64,000 nt of DNA from Luscinia megarhynchos (lineage: Eukaryota; Chordata; Aves; Passeriformes; Turdidae). Positions 50,801-63,800 of the stretch are shown here, piece after piece (position 1 is the first letter of the stretch; every line of letters begins with the position of its first letter). Both the position numbers and the translations under genes were made by a program. The DNA lies in assembly GCA_034336665.1 (NCBI GenBank), contig JAPFBE010000002.1, positions 17,338,906 to 17,402,905 of the forward strand, given 5' to 3'. Under the pieces are notes generated by a model. The model worked only from the letters and a program-made list of their open reading frames with translations. It ran no database searches and had not been told where the DNA came from.

Positions 50801-52725
50801 ATAACTCACAGAGCAAGAGAAGAAACAGCATCAACTGCTAGGGCATTGTAAAAGTGAACACAGTAGAATGTTTTACAGTTTGCTGTGTTCTGTAGTTAGC
50901 AGCTATCTTCTTTTCCTCTGAAAACCTACTGAAATTAAAATCTTCAAAAGAGGCAATGATGGATTGAGTAAGATTAGAGAAGTATCTGGGTTGCAATGCA
51001 GTGACCAGTGCAGGACCCAGAATTTAAGAACACATTTGATTGCAGAATCAGTTGCTAAGCCAACAATTTTAAGAAACACATCCAAACTCCAGTGGCCTTA
51101 TATTCAGAAGTGGCTTTCATTTTGTTGATAACCAAGAGGAAGTAGGGAATGTGAATATGTTTTGTATATATAGTCTCATTTCAGTATTTTAAGGACTTAA
51201 TATCTAAAGACTAGAAGACTTTTTTCGGTAATTTGAAAATTGTTGGACCTTTGAGGAAAGAAAAATACATTTTCTTCTTGCAGACAAATAATCAAAATTT
51301 ATCATTTTTGTCATTTGCAGTAGCTGCTTCACATCATTATGCTCACAAGATCAGATTTTGGAAGTAGAGCTCCTGGAGACATTGTTGCCTATAAGGATGT
51401 CCAGCACCAAGATCCTGAACAGTGATGGCCTCTTGCTTTGACTTCCAGAGTTAAGGCATTTTAAAAAGGCAGGCAGCGAGTGCTTAACCAATCACAGCCA
51501 TACTCAAAACATCTCACAGGAAGAACCTGTTGTGGCTAATCACACACCACAGCAGGTAGCCAAATAGCCAGATAGACCCCCTTATCTCATATTGAAAACC
51601 ACAGATATTGGTTTGAGTCAGCTCCTTTCATTTTACTTCTTCAATATGCTTTGGTAAATCCTAGGTATCCAGTTGCATCCTCAGGCTCCCAAAACAAGTT
51701 TTAGGAACAAATTGAAAATGATCCAGACTGCCACCACCACCTGCTTTACCCATGCTGGAAAGCCAAGGTGGAGCAGAGTGTGTGTCTTGGGAAGCAGACC
51801 TACAAGAATTACCAAGGCTTCTCTTCCTACAGATTGCTCCTTGCTCATAGCTGGGTACATTCAGTCCATCTAATGAAGTCAGAAGTACCACATATAAATG
51901 TTTCTATGAATAAGACATTTCTTTTTAAAGGTGGTTCAAAAGGAAAAAACAAAGCAATTGCCATAGAAGTTGTTGCTCACATCACTACAGTCATATCACC
52001 TTGGGGCCTGCTGGTCTAGGACAGGTGATCAAAACCAAAATCCTTATCTTTTGTGAAAGGTAATGTCAGCAGCCACGCTCACCAATAAGGGCTGCCACCT
52101 AATGCTTGAGTCATGGTAAATGATTATAGGCAGACAAATCTGCTGCTTTGTTTTAATCAGTTACTTAATCAGCTTCCTTGGAATGAACTGGTTTGGCTCA
52201 ACAGACTGAGTGACAAAACTTGTCAAAGCAGAGGGTGTAATAGAAATGTACTGATAAATCATGGAAAAGTGATGGCATTGTTCTCTTTATTTACCCTGTT
52301 GTTTCTATCAGAGCAAGTTAACCTCAGCTACTTTCATTCATCTTTTGTTGTTATTGCTGGGAAATTTAGTATTTAGCTCAAGATGTTTCGCATGATGAAT
52401 TATTAAAAATCTTTAACTGTTGGACAACCTTCTAGAGGTATAAGATTTTTTAGGAAAAAAATTATCCCTTGTTTTGCTGTGAGGGGAGACAGCTAATGAA
52501 AAATGGTCCAGAATTATTGTGAAACAATTGTCTGTAGTGTAATCAAGTCTGCTTCTGCCCTCCAACTACTCCAAGATATAATGATACATGTATCATTAAG
52601 CAGCTGCTATGGATGCCTGAGGAAACTGGTAGAAATTTGTACCTTTTGCTTTTCTTTCTCTATTCAATCTGCTCCGTTACACCCCTTCCATCCACTTCCC
52701 ACTGCACTTTTTAAATCTACAGGCT
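47879..52725. other. Unique AT-rich sequence, no gene seen
   Basis: No transposon, exon or RNA gene is recognised. A mildly GC-richer pocket at 51400-51890 carries 66-83 codon frames on both strands without recognisable domains. Confidence 0.5.
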
Positions 52726-53347
52726 TGAGGAAGATGGCCAAGGGCATCCTAGTTTATATCAGCAATGGTGTGGCCATCAGGAGCAGGGCTGTGATTGTCC
52801 CCCTGTACTGGGCACTGGTGAGGTCACACCTCCAATCCTGTGGTCTGTTCTGAGCCACTCACTGCAAGAGGGACACTGAGGTGCCAGACTGTGTCCAGAG
52901 AAGGGAACAAAGCTGGGAAAGGGTCTGGAGCACAAGTCCTGTGAGGAGCAACTGAGGGAGCTGGGGGTGTTTAGCCTGGAGAAAAGGTGGTGCAGGAGGC
53001 ACTTTATCACTCTCTACAGCTGCCTGAAAAGAGGGTGTTGCCAGGTTGGTTTCTTCTCCCAAGTTACAAGTGATAGAACAAGAGGAAATGGCCTCAAGTT
53101 GAACTTGGGGGAGGAGGGGGAGGTGGGATTTAGATGGGATTTTAGGAAAAAATTCTTCACTAAAAGGGTTGTCAGGTATTCAAATAGGCTGCTTAGGGAA
53201 GTGGTGTAATTATCATTCCTGGAATTGTTCAAACAATGAGTGGATGTGACACTCAGGAACACAGCCTAGTGGTGAAGTTGGCAGTGCTGGGCCATTGGTT
53301 GGACCCAAATTTCTTTTCCAAACTGAAGGATTTTATGATTCTATACA
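52726..53347 (+). mobile_element. CR1 LINE, about 620 bases, with broken ORF2 C-terminus (sense)
   Basis: This is the longest CR1 copy here. It opens with TTGAGGAAGATGGCCAAGGG and ends TTTTATGATTCTATA, the 3' signature of a subfamily different from the 47591 copy. Plus-strand translation retains CR1 ORF2 C-terminal phrases: KGILVYISNGVAIRSRA and VIVPLYWALVRSHLQSC near 52740-52853, then FSLEKRW and [15 protein letters not shown] near 52967-53105. These phrases are split by stops and indels, including an extra G-rich stretch at 53107-53127. The first fragment stops at 52853, so no functional protein is possible. The reverse-transcriptase core and endonuclease regions are absent through 5' truncation. 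Confidence 0.96.
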
Positions 53348-56329
53348 ATCTTAGCTGGATTCTGCCACTGGATACACCAGTGTAACCCTTCACCCAAAGG
53401 TATGTCTGCTATCTCTGACAAAGGACATTCCTGGCTCCTTAATTATGGAATCTTTCAAATAAGCACTTTTAGGGTTGTGATTTTTAACATAGCAAGTAGA
53501 GGGCAAAGGAGAGTGTGTGACTAAAGTTAAATTAGAAGAGTTTAGAAATAAAACAATTGGGTTTTTAATGGTTGACAAATATTGTGTAATATTAAAGACT
53601 ATAATTAGGTGTGTGGGATTCTCCTACCCTATTCCCAGTCCCCAGGCACATGGTCAGCTGTTGACAAATTTTTCTATGCAAAGGTACAATTTTATTTTTT
53701 TAAATGGATAAACTGTCACCAGGGTGCCTGCCAAGAGAAATTTATTTCTGGCATGTGTTGCAGAACACTAGCCTCCATTTTAGTCATCAACAAAAACACT
53801 AATGTGATCATGCCAGCACATAGATATTCAAGAAGGTGGACACTGATGAGTGGGTGTCATGGAATACACACTACAGAGGGACCTCTTTAATTGGTAGAGG
53901 CAGTTTATTTGTACATAAAAAAAACACAACAGCTTGGTTTTCCTAAGAGAAAAAAAAAAAGAAAGCTAAGCAGCTCTCAGCTAAATTTCTCTGTGCTGGC
54001 AAAGAGCGGGTAAGAGGGTAAAGCTGCATGAAATTTTCCTGTTGAAACTTGAAATAATGCTAGATCAAATCCAAACCAGCCTCCAGGAGTCAGTGAAGCT
54101 CTGGAATACTTTCAACCAAGGAGATTTCTCCTAGATTTTGACTCTGTTTAAGGGCAGATAGGACAGCATGCCCCCTCTCCCATCCCCTGTGGCCAGACAC
54201 CTGATCAAGGGCTTCAGTGACTGCAAGGTTTCACAAGCAATCAGCTTTACTCTAAATCTGCTACCATTGACTCAGTGACAGAAAGCTTTCAAAAAATTCC
54301 AGCCCAGAGCATCTGCTTTTATTTGCACAAAGCAATCTAGATTTTTCCACATCTAAGATTTGTTAAACATGAGCTAGCACAAGCAGTCAGAGAATATAGA
54401 GAGGTATGTGGCACCAAAAATCATATAGCACAGACATCATTTCAGAGAAGTTCTAGAGGTTATTGCTAAAAGGGTTAGCATCTCAAACAGCCTACCTGCC
54501 CCACTAGTGCTTACACTCTCAGGAGCAGCAGCAGAAAAGAAAACATTTGCAGTTTGATCAGCTAATTTGACTTACCATGGCAATGTAGATGGGACTGCAT
54601 TATTACACCAGACTGAGAATAAGTGAGCTGGAGCACAGGTACTTGTTACCTCCTGGTTTTGCCTTCAGAGGACATGGGAAAAGGCCTGGAGAGACAGGAA
54701 TAGCAGAGTCAGAAACCAGCCAGTGAGATTCATCACAGAATGTCAGAGGTCCTTCTATCCTGTCACAGGCAATTCTGTTACTGAAGAAGGAAAGCTGTAA
54801 TTTTTTATGTGTTCAACGTACCAAAACCTTCGTACTAGCCATGCCACAACAGAAGCCATGTCTATTGGGATAGGAATACTTGATTTCAGCTTTGAAAATA
54901 TGTTTTTGCCAACAGGATGCTGGCACAAAATATTTTCCAAAACATAATTAATTACAATAAACAGTAATAATCTGTAAAACATCGATAATGTGCTAGTCCT
55001 ATGGTGCTCTTTTTTTCATGAATTAGTAAAAGAAAAGGGAAAAAAATGTCTATTTTTAAAATTATTATTGATTTTACTTGTCCATATCACTTCAACTTTG
55101 ACCCATGAGATTTGTCTCTTCTGTAAGATCAATACAAAGCATTGGACCTTATAGGATATAATTTTTCACATCCTCTAGATGATGTGCTATAGATTCATAT
55201 TTTGGTCAGAATTTCCCCTTTGCAGCCAGGCATCCATGATTTTGAAAGCACTCATATTAATTTTAAAAAATGTAATTAAGACAGTAAATTAATAACAATT
55301 GCACTTCCTATTGACTGGGAAAGAAGAGAAGACCTTGTGATTCTCTGTTCTGTGTAAATTTGACAATTTACATACTGCTATGGCAGAAAGAAGCCCCCCT
55401 AACCCAGAAAGTACATCTCTCCAGCAAGATCACCTCCAAAGCAGCTGAGGAAACACAATAGGACATCATTTAAACACTAAAGCTTCACACAACACACTGC
55501 ATGTTTGCAGTCTATACCTTGGCCAGGCCCTGAACTTTGAAACACTTCTTGATGCCAGTTCTCTGTCACATTCTCAGAACAGAGATGCTTCCTGTCTTCA
55601 CAGTAGGAGTCACCAGTTCATAGTTACAAATCAAAGTTAGAGGTGGGAGAAACCAATAGATCACGGGTTGTTTCCTATTTTCCAGCATAAATTTCCAGAA
55701 TGGAGAAACCTCTAGGCAGCACAATTCTTCTATTTATTAAGTCTGTGCTTACTTTGAGAATTTATTGACAAACAACACTAAAATGATGACAGGATGCTTT
55801 TAAACCTCTTGCCCCTCAAAGAGTAACCCATCAAAAAAGCTCTCCTCACAGACCACATATTTTCTTCTAAGAATGATTGCACAAGAATTTTAGTCTGAAT
55901 TATACAAAGAAGTGTGTGGTTTTTTTACTTACCAAATAATCAATAAAAGTTGTGGGAAGCATAACTTAGGACTGCATATTAATCTTGCATTCAGCCTTCC
56001 TTGCTAGTTTTCAACAGGACCTATTCATCTTGCTGAGTCCATAGGAGTGATTTGTTTCATCTGTACACTCCATGCACCACTAAATATAAAATCAACTTCT
56101 TTTTAACAAAGTGGAAAGCAGCATGAGGCCCTTCCTGAAAGCCTGGGCCCTGGGAAGAGCATTGCAAATGGTGAGAACTTGTCAGCCTGGGAAAGCAACT
56201 CCTTTATGGCACACTGTGAACAGATCAGTTTTGGAAATAAACACTGTTGGTTTCTCCCCTAAGAAACTCCACAGATACCCTGTGGACCTTCTGTGATGTG
56301 ACTTATTTGTAGGAAAACACAGTAATAAG
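53348..56329. other. Unique AT-rich sequence, no gene seen
   Basis: An A-rich run at 53949-53960 and ordinary unique DNA. No exon or repeat family is recognised. Confidence 0.5.
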
Positions 56330-56665
56330 GGGGCTAAGAGCAGCCAGACTGGATCAGGCCATGAGTCTGCTTAGCCCAGTGTCCTGTATCTGACAATGGC
56401 CAAAAGTGGATGAAAGAGCCAGGTAACAGGAAAAGCTGTATATAAAGGTACTTTCCCAAAATGCTCTCCCAGCCTTTGACTGGGAGATGTTTAATTCAAC
56501 AGATGTGCCTGCCATAACCACCACACTTTTTATCCATAAAGTTACCCAATTATTGAACTTGTGCTAACATCTGATACCCTTTAGCAGGTAGTTTTCCTGT
56601 GTCCTTGTGAACACTGATTTTTGTTTTAAATGGCTACTCTGGCTTTATCTGATACCTCCTAACTC
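56330..56665 (-). mobile_element. Ancient amniote-type CR1 relic (antisense)
   Basis: Read on the plus strand: CCAGACTGGATCAGGCCATG, then CTTAGCCCAGTGTCCTGTAT, then CTGACAATGGCCAAAAGTGG, then AATGCTCTCCCAGC, with TTGTTTTAAATGGCTACTC near the far end. This order matches the antisense 3' region of the old CR1 lineage abundant in turtles and crocodilians (AGCCCAGTATCCTGT, CAGTGGCC). It is far more diverged than the other CR1 copies here. The 56330-56480 part is clear; the rest is inferred from order. Confidence 0.75.
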
Positions 56666-59149
56666 TTCCACAAGTTAGGCAGATCTGTATTCACCCACAT
56701 CTCTCTCCTCTCCATGCTGGGCTGAAGACCCCTGGCTTACCTCAGGGTTTCTTGGGCAGAATTGGCTCCATTCCCTTGTCAGCATCCCTTTAGTCTTGTT
56801 AAATGTCAGGAAAGAAATAGTACATCATGCCAACACAGCAGTTCTGTAGAAGCCTGGGGAGATAAAGAGCCCATGCACCACTGAGACAAAGGAGGAGAAC
56901 AGTTTCAGTGTCAGCCAGGATTTCTGGGGAGACAACCTGCCAATGCAGTGGTTTTCCCTTGGCTCTGTTTGGCTGTGACACAAGGCATCAGAAGGAGCAG
57001 GAAAGACAGGCCAGCAGTTACAGACCCCTTGTTTGAAAGGCTTAAGAGCATTGCAGTAGCTGCTTGTACTGTGACTCTTCCTGGTCAGCAGTGCTGTGAA
57101 AGATTTGGATGTTACCCACCTGAGCCACTCTCCTCATTGGGTATTTAAGCAATGGCTACTACAGAGCAACTCTGAACTTCTTGGAGGTCTTACTGCACCA
57201 CAGTCATCACCAGGGCTTTCATCAGTAAAAGCAGCCACGGGAGAAATATTGAAGGTCTTCAGAGATTTCCACTTGGAAGTTTAACTTCTGGGGACTCAGC
57301 AGTTTTGTTGCTTAGTCAGGCACACAGTTCAAGCAGCACTGCAGAAAATATTGGTGGCAAAGGTGCTGCAGGTATCACTGGACTAGAGTGAACTTCAAGA
57401 GAGGTAAGACTCAAAAGGTCCAGCTGGATTTATCCATTGTGCCCAAAAACTGCTGCAAAGAGAGAAGAACATGACGTGCTACCAGCCCTCCACAGGTGAA
57501 AGAAAAACTGCATTTTCTGCAGTGCAATGTTTTCTTGAGAATGCAGATTGCAAATCAAGCAGCTTTTGTCAATCTGTGGTCACTTCAAGGGAAGTAGGGA
57601 AGACATTCGATTTATTTTTCAATAGTAATTTACCTATATACAGTGTTGCTAAGATCTGATGTTTTGAAATAAAAATTAAATTAATTTTAATACTGGGGGT
57701 AGAATTGCAGACTGGAGAAAAGAAACACAGAATATGTTTTGATGCAAGGAGCCACAAAAAAACCCCCCATGCACAGAGAAAAAGAAAATCTGAGAAAATA
57801 AAATCCCTTTTTTAATAAAGTTCTAAGATAAATTATCTAAATTTGGGGGGAAATTTAATTGCTTACTTTTTTCCTCTGATTTCAAAGGAAGGACCTGATT
57901 TCTTATGCAGAACATTAAAGGAGCATTTTATCAAAGAATAGCTATATGTATCCCATGGAACAGAGAAGTTTAAATGCTTTTTATTTCCCCATAAGTTTTA
58001 GCAATATAAAATATTCTCTACAAGTTCTTCTAAACACTAAACAGAGCTAATACTGACCATCCAAAAATTTTCTGGTCTCTACTGTTTTCTAATGCAGCAA
58101 AGAGGAAAGAATTTGTCTCTGTGATCTCTGTAATTAGCACTCAGATTCTCAGGGTGCTTCCAGGCCTCTTTAGGAACTTGGAAAGCCTGGTAATATTCAC
58201 TTCACATATCATCAAGAATCACTGATGCATAATAATATGTAGCAATACAGAAATCTGACTTCAGACCACAGTAATATTGACTATCAGCACTATACTGGTA
58301 TAACAATTACAAAAGTAATTAGCATGTCATCTTCTTTTCTGACAGCTAACTAATCAAATAGTGGAAGCAGAATGTAAGAAAAATATAAAGAAAGTAATGC
58401 GAATACTTGTAAATAGCTTTTTCTGCCTCTTGGTGATACATGCACACTGATATTTTTTCTTTGGAATCACTGATGAAAAATAGAGTAGCAAAGAAAATTC
58501 AGAATCCTAAACAAGAGGCTTTATTTTCACACCTGCCATGTACACTGAGTCAGCCACCAGTAGTGATGTCTACTCCAGGCAGTGCGCCTTTGCAACTTAA
58601 AATCGTGGCAGTAGCTGCAAGGTCTTCTCAGAAAGGTGCCATTCATATTAGGATTAGGAACCACACTTCCTGAAGTGGAAACAAAAAAGTAATTTTCTAC
58701 AGAAAAGATTGTGCAAGGTGCTGAGCCTTTTGAGCAAATTCTCCCAGTGCTTGCTGGTGCATGAGACAACGCAGTTGAAACACAGCCCCAGAGAAACCGG
58801 TGGCAAAGCTCTTGCTTGCACCAACAAAACACCACCCTCTTTATTTGCAGAAAAAAAAACAAGTTGCTTCTATATTTTCTGTGTACTGAGTGCTTGGGAA
58901 AGGACTGGCTTTGCTTTGGGGAGCAAAATGCTGAAGGCAGGTGAGCCATTCCCACCCGATGCCACAGCTCTGCTTCTCACTCCAGCCACGGCAGATGCCC
59001 CCTAGACTGAAGAAGGGGAGTTTGACAGATTGAGTGAGCAGTGATTTAATGTGGGCTACTCCTGCACTGTGAGGGGACTCTCACAGCTCCTTCCTGGAGA
59101 TGGCTGCTGAGCTACCAGGGATGCTGGAGAAGCTGGCTGTGCTTCAGAG
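56666..59149. other. Unique sequence, no gene seen
   Basis: No repeat family or gene is recognised. A 142-codon minus-strand frame at 58527-58955 and its plus-strand counterparts have no recognisable domain. Confidence 0.45.
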
Positions 59150-59690
59150 TGCAGCCACCGCAGGACTTGGTGGGGGCACTTCCAGATGCTCAGCCCCCGT
59201 GCAGTCTCAGTAACATAATTAGACCTGGGATTTATTTAGCTCTATTCAACATGTTTTCAGTAGGGCTGATTATGTGCCATTCCCTTAGGAACCCTGTTAT
59301 AATTTGGAGCTTCCTCAGAGCTGCAGGGACTTTGAAGCAGGGGGGGACTTAAATAGCATTACATTTGTACTGCTGAGGTATTCCCTTTCAGGCCAGAGGT
59401 AGCTTAGCCTCCTACCATGCCCACAAGATTTTCTTTCTGTCAGCACATCTACAGTTGATAATTTGAAGCATTTTCCAGGGAGCTGGATGGAGTTATGTCT
59501 CCCAACAGTTGTTATTCAAACACGTTACGGATATTTGGGCATTTTGGCAGAGAGTGGTTTGATGTAATTAGGATCAGTTTCTGGTTATGGCCATGCCAGA
59601 CCAGAGGCAGAGGGCACTTCCCAGAGTGGGAAGAGGAAAAGCCAAAGGCAACGATTAAAACAGATTATTATACACTTTTGAGCTAACATG
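59150..59690. promoter_or_regulatory. Candidate conserved non-coding block
   Basis: Repeat-free sequence with isolated CpGs (ACACGTTACGGATA near 59519-59532) and homeodomain-type cores (AACATAATTAGAC near 59213-59225, GTAATTAGGATC near 59564-59575). A GATTATGTGCC-type phrase also occurs. The look is that of a vertebrate conserved non-coding element, but without alignment this is inference. No open frame is convincing. Confidence 0.25.
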
Positions 59691-60679
59691 TGGAATCAAT
59701 AGCAAAACATTAGCAGCTGTGCTCAGCTGTAGAAAAGCCTGCAGTCTTACTGTAACCAATAAAAATAAATTATGGACTGAAAGGAAGGAATGGAAAAAAT
59801 GGTGGGGAAAGCAGAGCAACATTCAAAGAAAAAATATAATACAAACATTGAAAATACTTTCTAACCTGAAAGAGTGGGTTTGTTTGGTTTGTCTTCAGCT
59901 TGTTTGTTTTTAAATTATATTAACAAGTTGAAAGCATGTTTTAATTAGTGGGATCCATGATAACCAAGGCAATAATGGCAACATCCTACAAGCTCAGAAG
60001 GTAAAAAAAGAGAAAGTGATAATCAAATTGGCAAATGTTAGATTTTGCACTCTGTTTTCCTAATAAAGTGAAATGAGACCTTACCCTGACTTTTAGATTG
60101 GCAGAAATATGAGGAAGGAAAACTGCAGATCTGAGAAGTTTGCTTGGTGCAAAGGCACTGCACAATAAATGAGCTGAAAAATGCAAGGCATCTGTTGGAC
60201 ACCCAGAAAGAAGGTAAGGATATGACTTGTTGGTTACAAGCAAAAATCAAGGATAAAATCTTTTTTCTGTTAAAGTGCAGCACAAGATTGACTCAGGGTG
60301 AAGGACCTAGAGCAAGATTTAATTCCAAAACTCAAAAATTGTAGTAGTACAATCTTTAGTGCTAATGTATGTGATTCATGTAAACAGTGAAGTTTGGCCA
60401 GGCGAGTTTATTAACCATTAAAGTTAAGAAGTTCTTGGGAAACAATCTCTTCATACATGTTATAGGATAAAAAGGATGCAAGTCTTCTCTGACACTAAAG
60501 TTCTGCCTCATATTTAAGCATCACTGAACCAAAATAAATTTTAAAAAAAAGGTTAACAGATTTTATACTCTGAAGAAAGAAAAAACCAAAACAACAAAAC
60601 AGTAGTAATTTTTAGTAAAAAAGAGAAAGCTAATCCTGTATCTTAATTTCCACTTAAATAAACTTGTGGCTTTCAGTGA
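59691..60679. other. Unique AT-rich sequence, no gene seen
   Basis: Nothing is recognised. Overlapping minus-strand frames at 59986-60243 and 60038-60283 have no domain and overlap each other. Confidence 0.5.
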
Positions 60680-60860
60680 TAATTTCAGCGTGACTGGTCA
60701 GAAACGAAGCTAACAAAAGCAACAAGTGTTAATTGACCCATATTTAATTTTAATCTAATCTGACGGTCAAGAGTGACTAATTAACTTTACAGAACAAATG
60801 AAGACTTTGTTAAATATCTAATTTCTTCATCCCTTCGGTTTTGATGTTAAAGCCCATGAG
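60680..60860. promoter_or_regulatory. Candidate regulatory block with homeodomain-type and GGTCA motifs
   Basis: GTTAATTGACC (60728-60738) is echoed in inverted orientation by GGTCA (60765-60769) plus ACTAATTAAC (60776-60785), as if an inverted repeat were split by an insertion. Further CpGs at CAGCGTGAC (near 60687), ACGAAGC (near 60705), TGACGG (near 60761) and TTCGGTT (near 60835) give a CpG-retaining pocket. Function is inferred only. Confidence 0.25.
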
Positions 60861-63800
60861 AAATCATCTCAGACATTGCCAAAGCCTCTCAAAACAAAAC
60901 AGAGAAGACCTGAATGCATAGTCACAGACTTCATACGAAGAAAGGAAAAGGAAGAAAAGCTAGAACAAAGAATTTAACCAAACAAGAAAAAAGATTAAGT
61001 GATGATTACCTTTAACTGCTCTGGATTCAAAACACAGTCAAATAATTTTTTATACAAAAAGGGTCCATACAGCTAAGATAGGAGAACAGGATAAGATCTG
61101 TCTTAAAAGATTAATGTAGTCAAAACCAGAGAACACATCCTTAGCAAAGCCAGGCCTTATATGTTTTTTTCCCATACCACAGAAAGGTTTGAAGCTTCAA
61201 AATTATTTCATCCTTTTCTTGAATTTAAAGATTTTCAAATCTACAACAAATTTTTGCAATGAGAAATGAGAAATTATCCTCACTGCCTCACTATAGCTAT
61301 TAACCCCAAAGACAGCAGTTACAGATTCCAGGATTTTCCTGCTTGATTCAGTAACCAGATATAAATCTCATTGCATCCTAGACTTCATTTCATTAGTAGA
61401 ATTTCTGCTCTAAATGAGATACCTTTAAATATAACACCAAAATGTAAAGGGTTTTTTAACCCACAATTTTACTTTTAGAGGACATTTTTGTTAGAAAATT
61501 TCTTTTTTGCTGTAGTCACCACAGTCCAACTCCAGGATCAAAACAACACTCTCATTCCTTTTCCTAGCTGCCATGATTTGTTCCTTTTTTGGTGTTTCAT
61601 TAGAAACTTGTCAGAATAAATCATGCCTTAGTGAATTAGAATATTCTGTAATAATCTAAAAATGTACACATATCTCCTTTTATCCAGGAGGACATCAGTT
61701 AGCAAATGCCCATCAGACAGTCATGGTGCATTGTATATCAGCAAAGTGATCTCCTGGGTGCTTTGGCATGAGTGCAGAGGGGAGGGCTGAAACTGTTTGT
61801 GCTCCAAAACACAATAGAAGTAATTTTACAGCTACACATACCCAAGACAGTTTCTGTTGCATAGGCCTGGACTGCACAGCCCCACCAAGCAATCTGGAGG
61901 AATCATCACAAGCTCAGATGGATTGGGTAATTTTGCCAACCTTTGAAACTGTGGTTTCACAGACAGTAAATATTAAAAGTGGGAGAATGAGATGACTATG
62001 GAATCTCTCCAACAGTAGCTGGGTGCTTCATTAAAACGGTTTTCCCACTTTCTTTCAAAACCAGTATCAACAAAAATATAGAAAACACTTGTGGTCTGCC
62101 TCTTACATCCCAGATTCCTGCCTTTCCCCCCTATTTGCACATACCAAGAATTGCTCTCCTCAGCCTCCATGGAAGCAAGAAGCCTAGCATATGCAAAAAA
62201 GAAGATCCTCTCAATCTCCATTATCAGCTATGTATATATGCACATTTTTGTGTTTCCACATTGCATGGAGTGACTGACTCAGGAAACTGCACAGAAAACC
62301 TTGTTTAATTCTCACTGGAAATATGCAACGAAATACCAACATCTCCATCCTAGCATGACTTCTAAGCATTTTGTTCAAAGTCTTACAGTGAATGAATATC
62401 TAGCTCAAGGAACAGTCTCATGGATCCTTTACAACCTGCCTCAGAATATAATCCACTCCACATCATTGTCTCAGTTTACTTCCCTGGAAAATGGGCTGGA
62501 TAACATGCTGCGTATTTTCAACTGTAGTTTTAAACTGCAGTTTACAGTGCCTGAATGCATGAATAATCACTCTGACTTTATTATAATTAACTCATCTATG
62601 ATACCTGAAAATCTGTTCACCACCTGTTCAATACAAAACTATTTTTTTTGTTCTAACAGTTTTTAATTAATCATCCATATTTGTACCCCTCCATCTTCAC
62701 CCACTCCCATGTTGTTGAAATGAAAACCCAGCTTCTACTAACTGCAGAAGTAGAGTGATGTCTTTCACGTCTTTTACTGTATTCAAAATATGTCAATTTT
62801 GTGTTGCATTGGAATATATTTGTAACTTAGTAAGAGCAGACATTCTTTGTATGAATATGATTATCACCTTTATGTGTCCTTCCTTCCATTCCCTAATAAT
62901 TCCTTTTCTGCTACACTCTTTCATCTTTCATTAATTAATACCAAATACTCTCATTCAGTCTTACCCATCACTAATCTCTTTTCAATATTTTACCTGGAGC
63001 TTCTGATGAAAACTGTAATGTAATCGATGCAATTGTTGACCCCAAAACTGATATGCTCGGACACAGAAACTGGCAATGCAATGAAAACCACTTTACTTAC
63101 CATGCCATCCTCAGAGGCAGTTTAACCACTGCCATGTGAGCAGTTGAATAGTCTCTACAACCAGAATAAAAACTTCTGGAAAGGTAAAACCAACAGCCAG
63201 TCAGAAGTAACATGAGTAAGCATCATGGGTACATGTGCTGGAAAACAAGAGAGGAAAATTTCACAAACCCCTCAATTTCAGGTGGCAGTGGAAGAAAAGG
63301 TTTTATTTAGCCACAGTCCTAAAATACATTAAAATCTACTGAAAATTTAATTGCATACTAACGATTAAAAGCATGATTGTCTTGATAAGAATTACAAGAC
63401 ATAGAGATTATAGGATTTTGATCTCCTCAGCCTATAAATTTTTCAGGTTTAGATGGTGTAATGGCTTCAAATTACTTAAAATGAAAAAATGAGAAAGCCT
63501 GTGTATTTGTATATCCAAATCCATTTACCTGAGACAATATGCAAAGTGAAAAGCATCAAAATCCATGACAGAGACATTATCAATGCCTTTGTAGTCTTGG
63601 TTGTTCTCAAAATAATGAGAGAAACGGAGTGCTGTTATCTTTGCCACATTATCTATGTGAGTAACTCCATTAAAGACCAGGCTAGCCTCTCAGAAACTTC
63701 TTTTACTCAATCAATGACCTCGTTTCCATGGCAGGCTAACACAAGGTGCCATTGATGATGACTTGATTTCCTTTCGCATCTGAAGTGGAAAAGGAGAAGA

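Noticed and set aside
58527..58955. 142-codon minus-strand open frame
   Set aside because: No family resemblance, and plus-strand frames overlap it. This is consistent with a chance frame.
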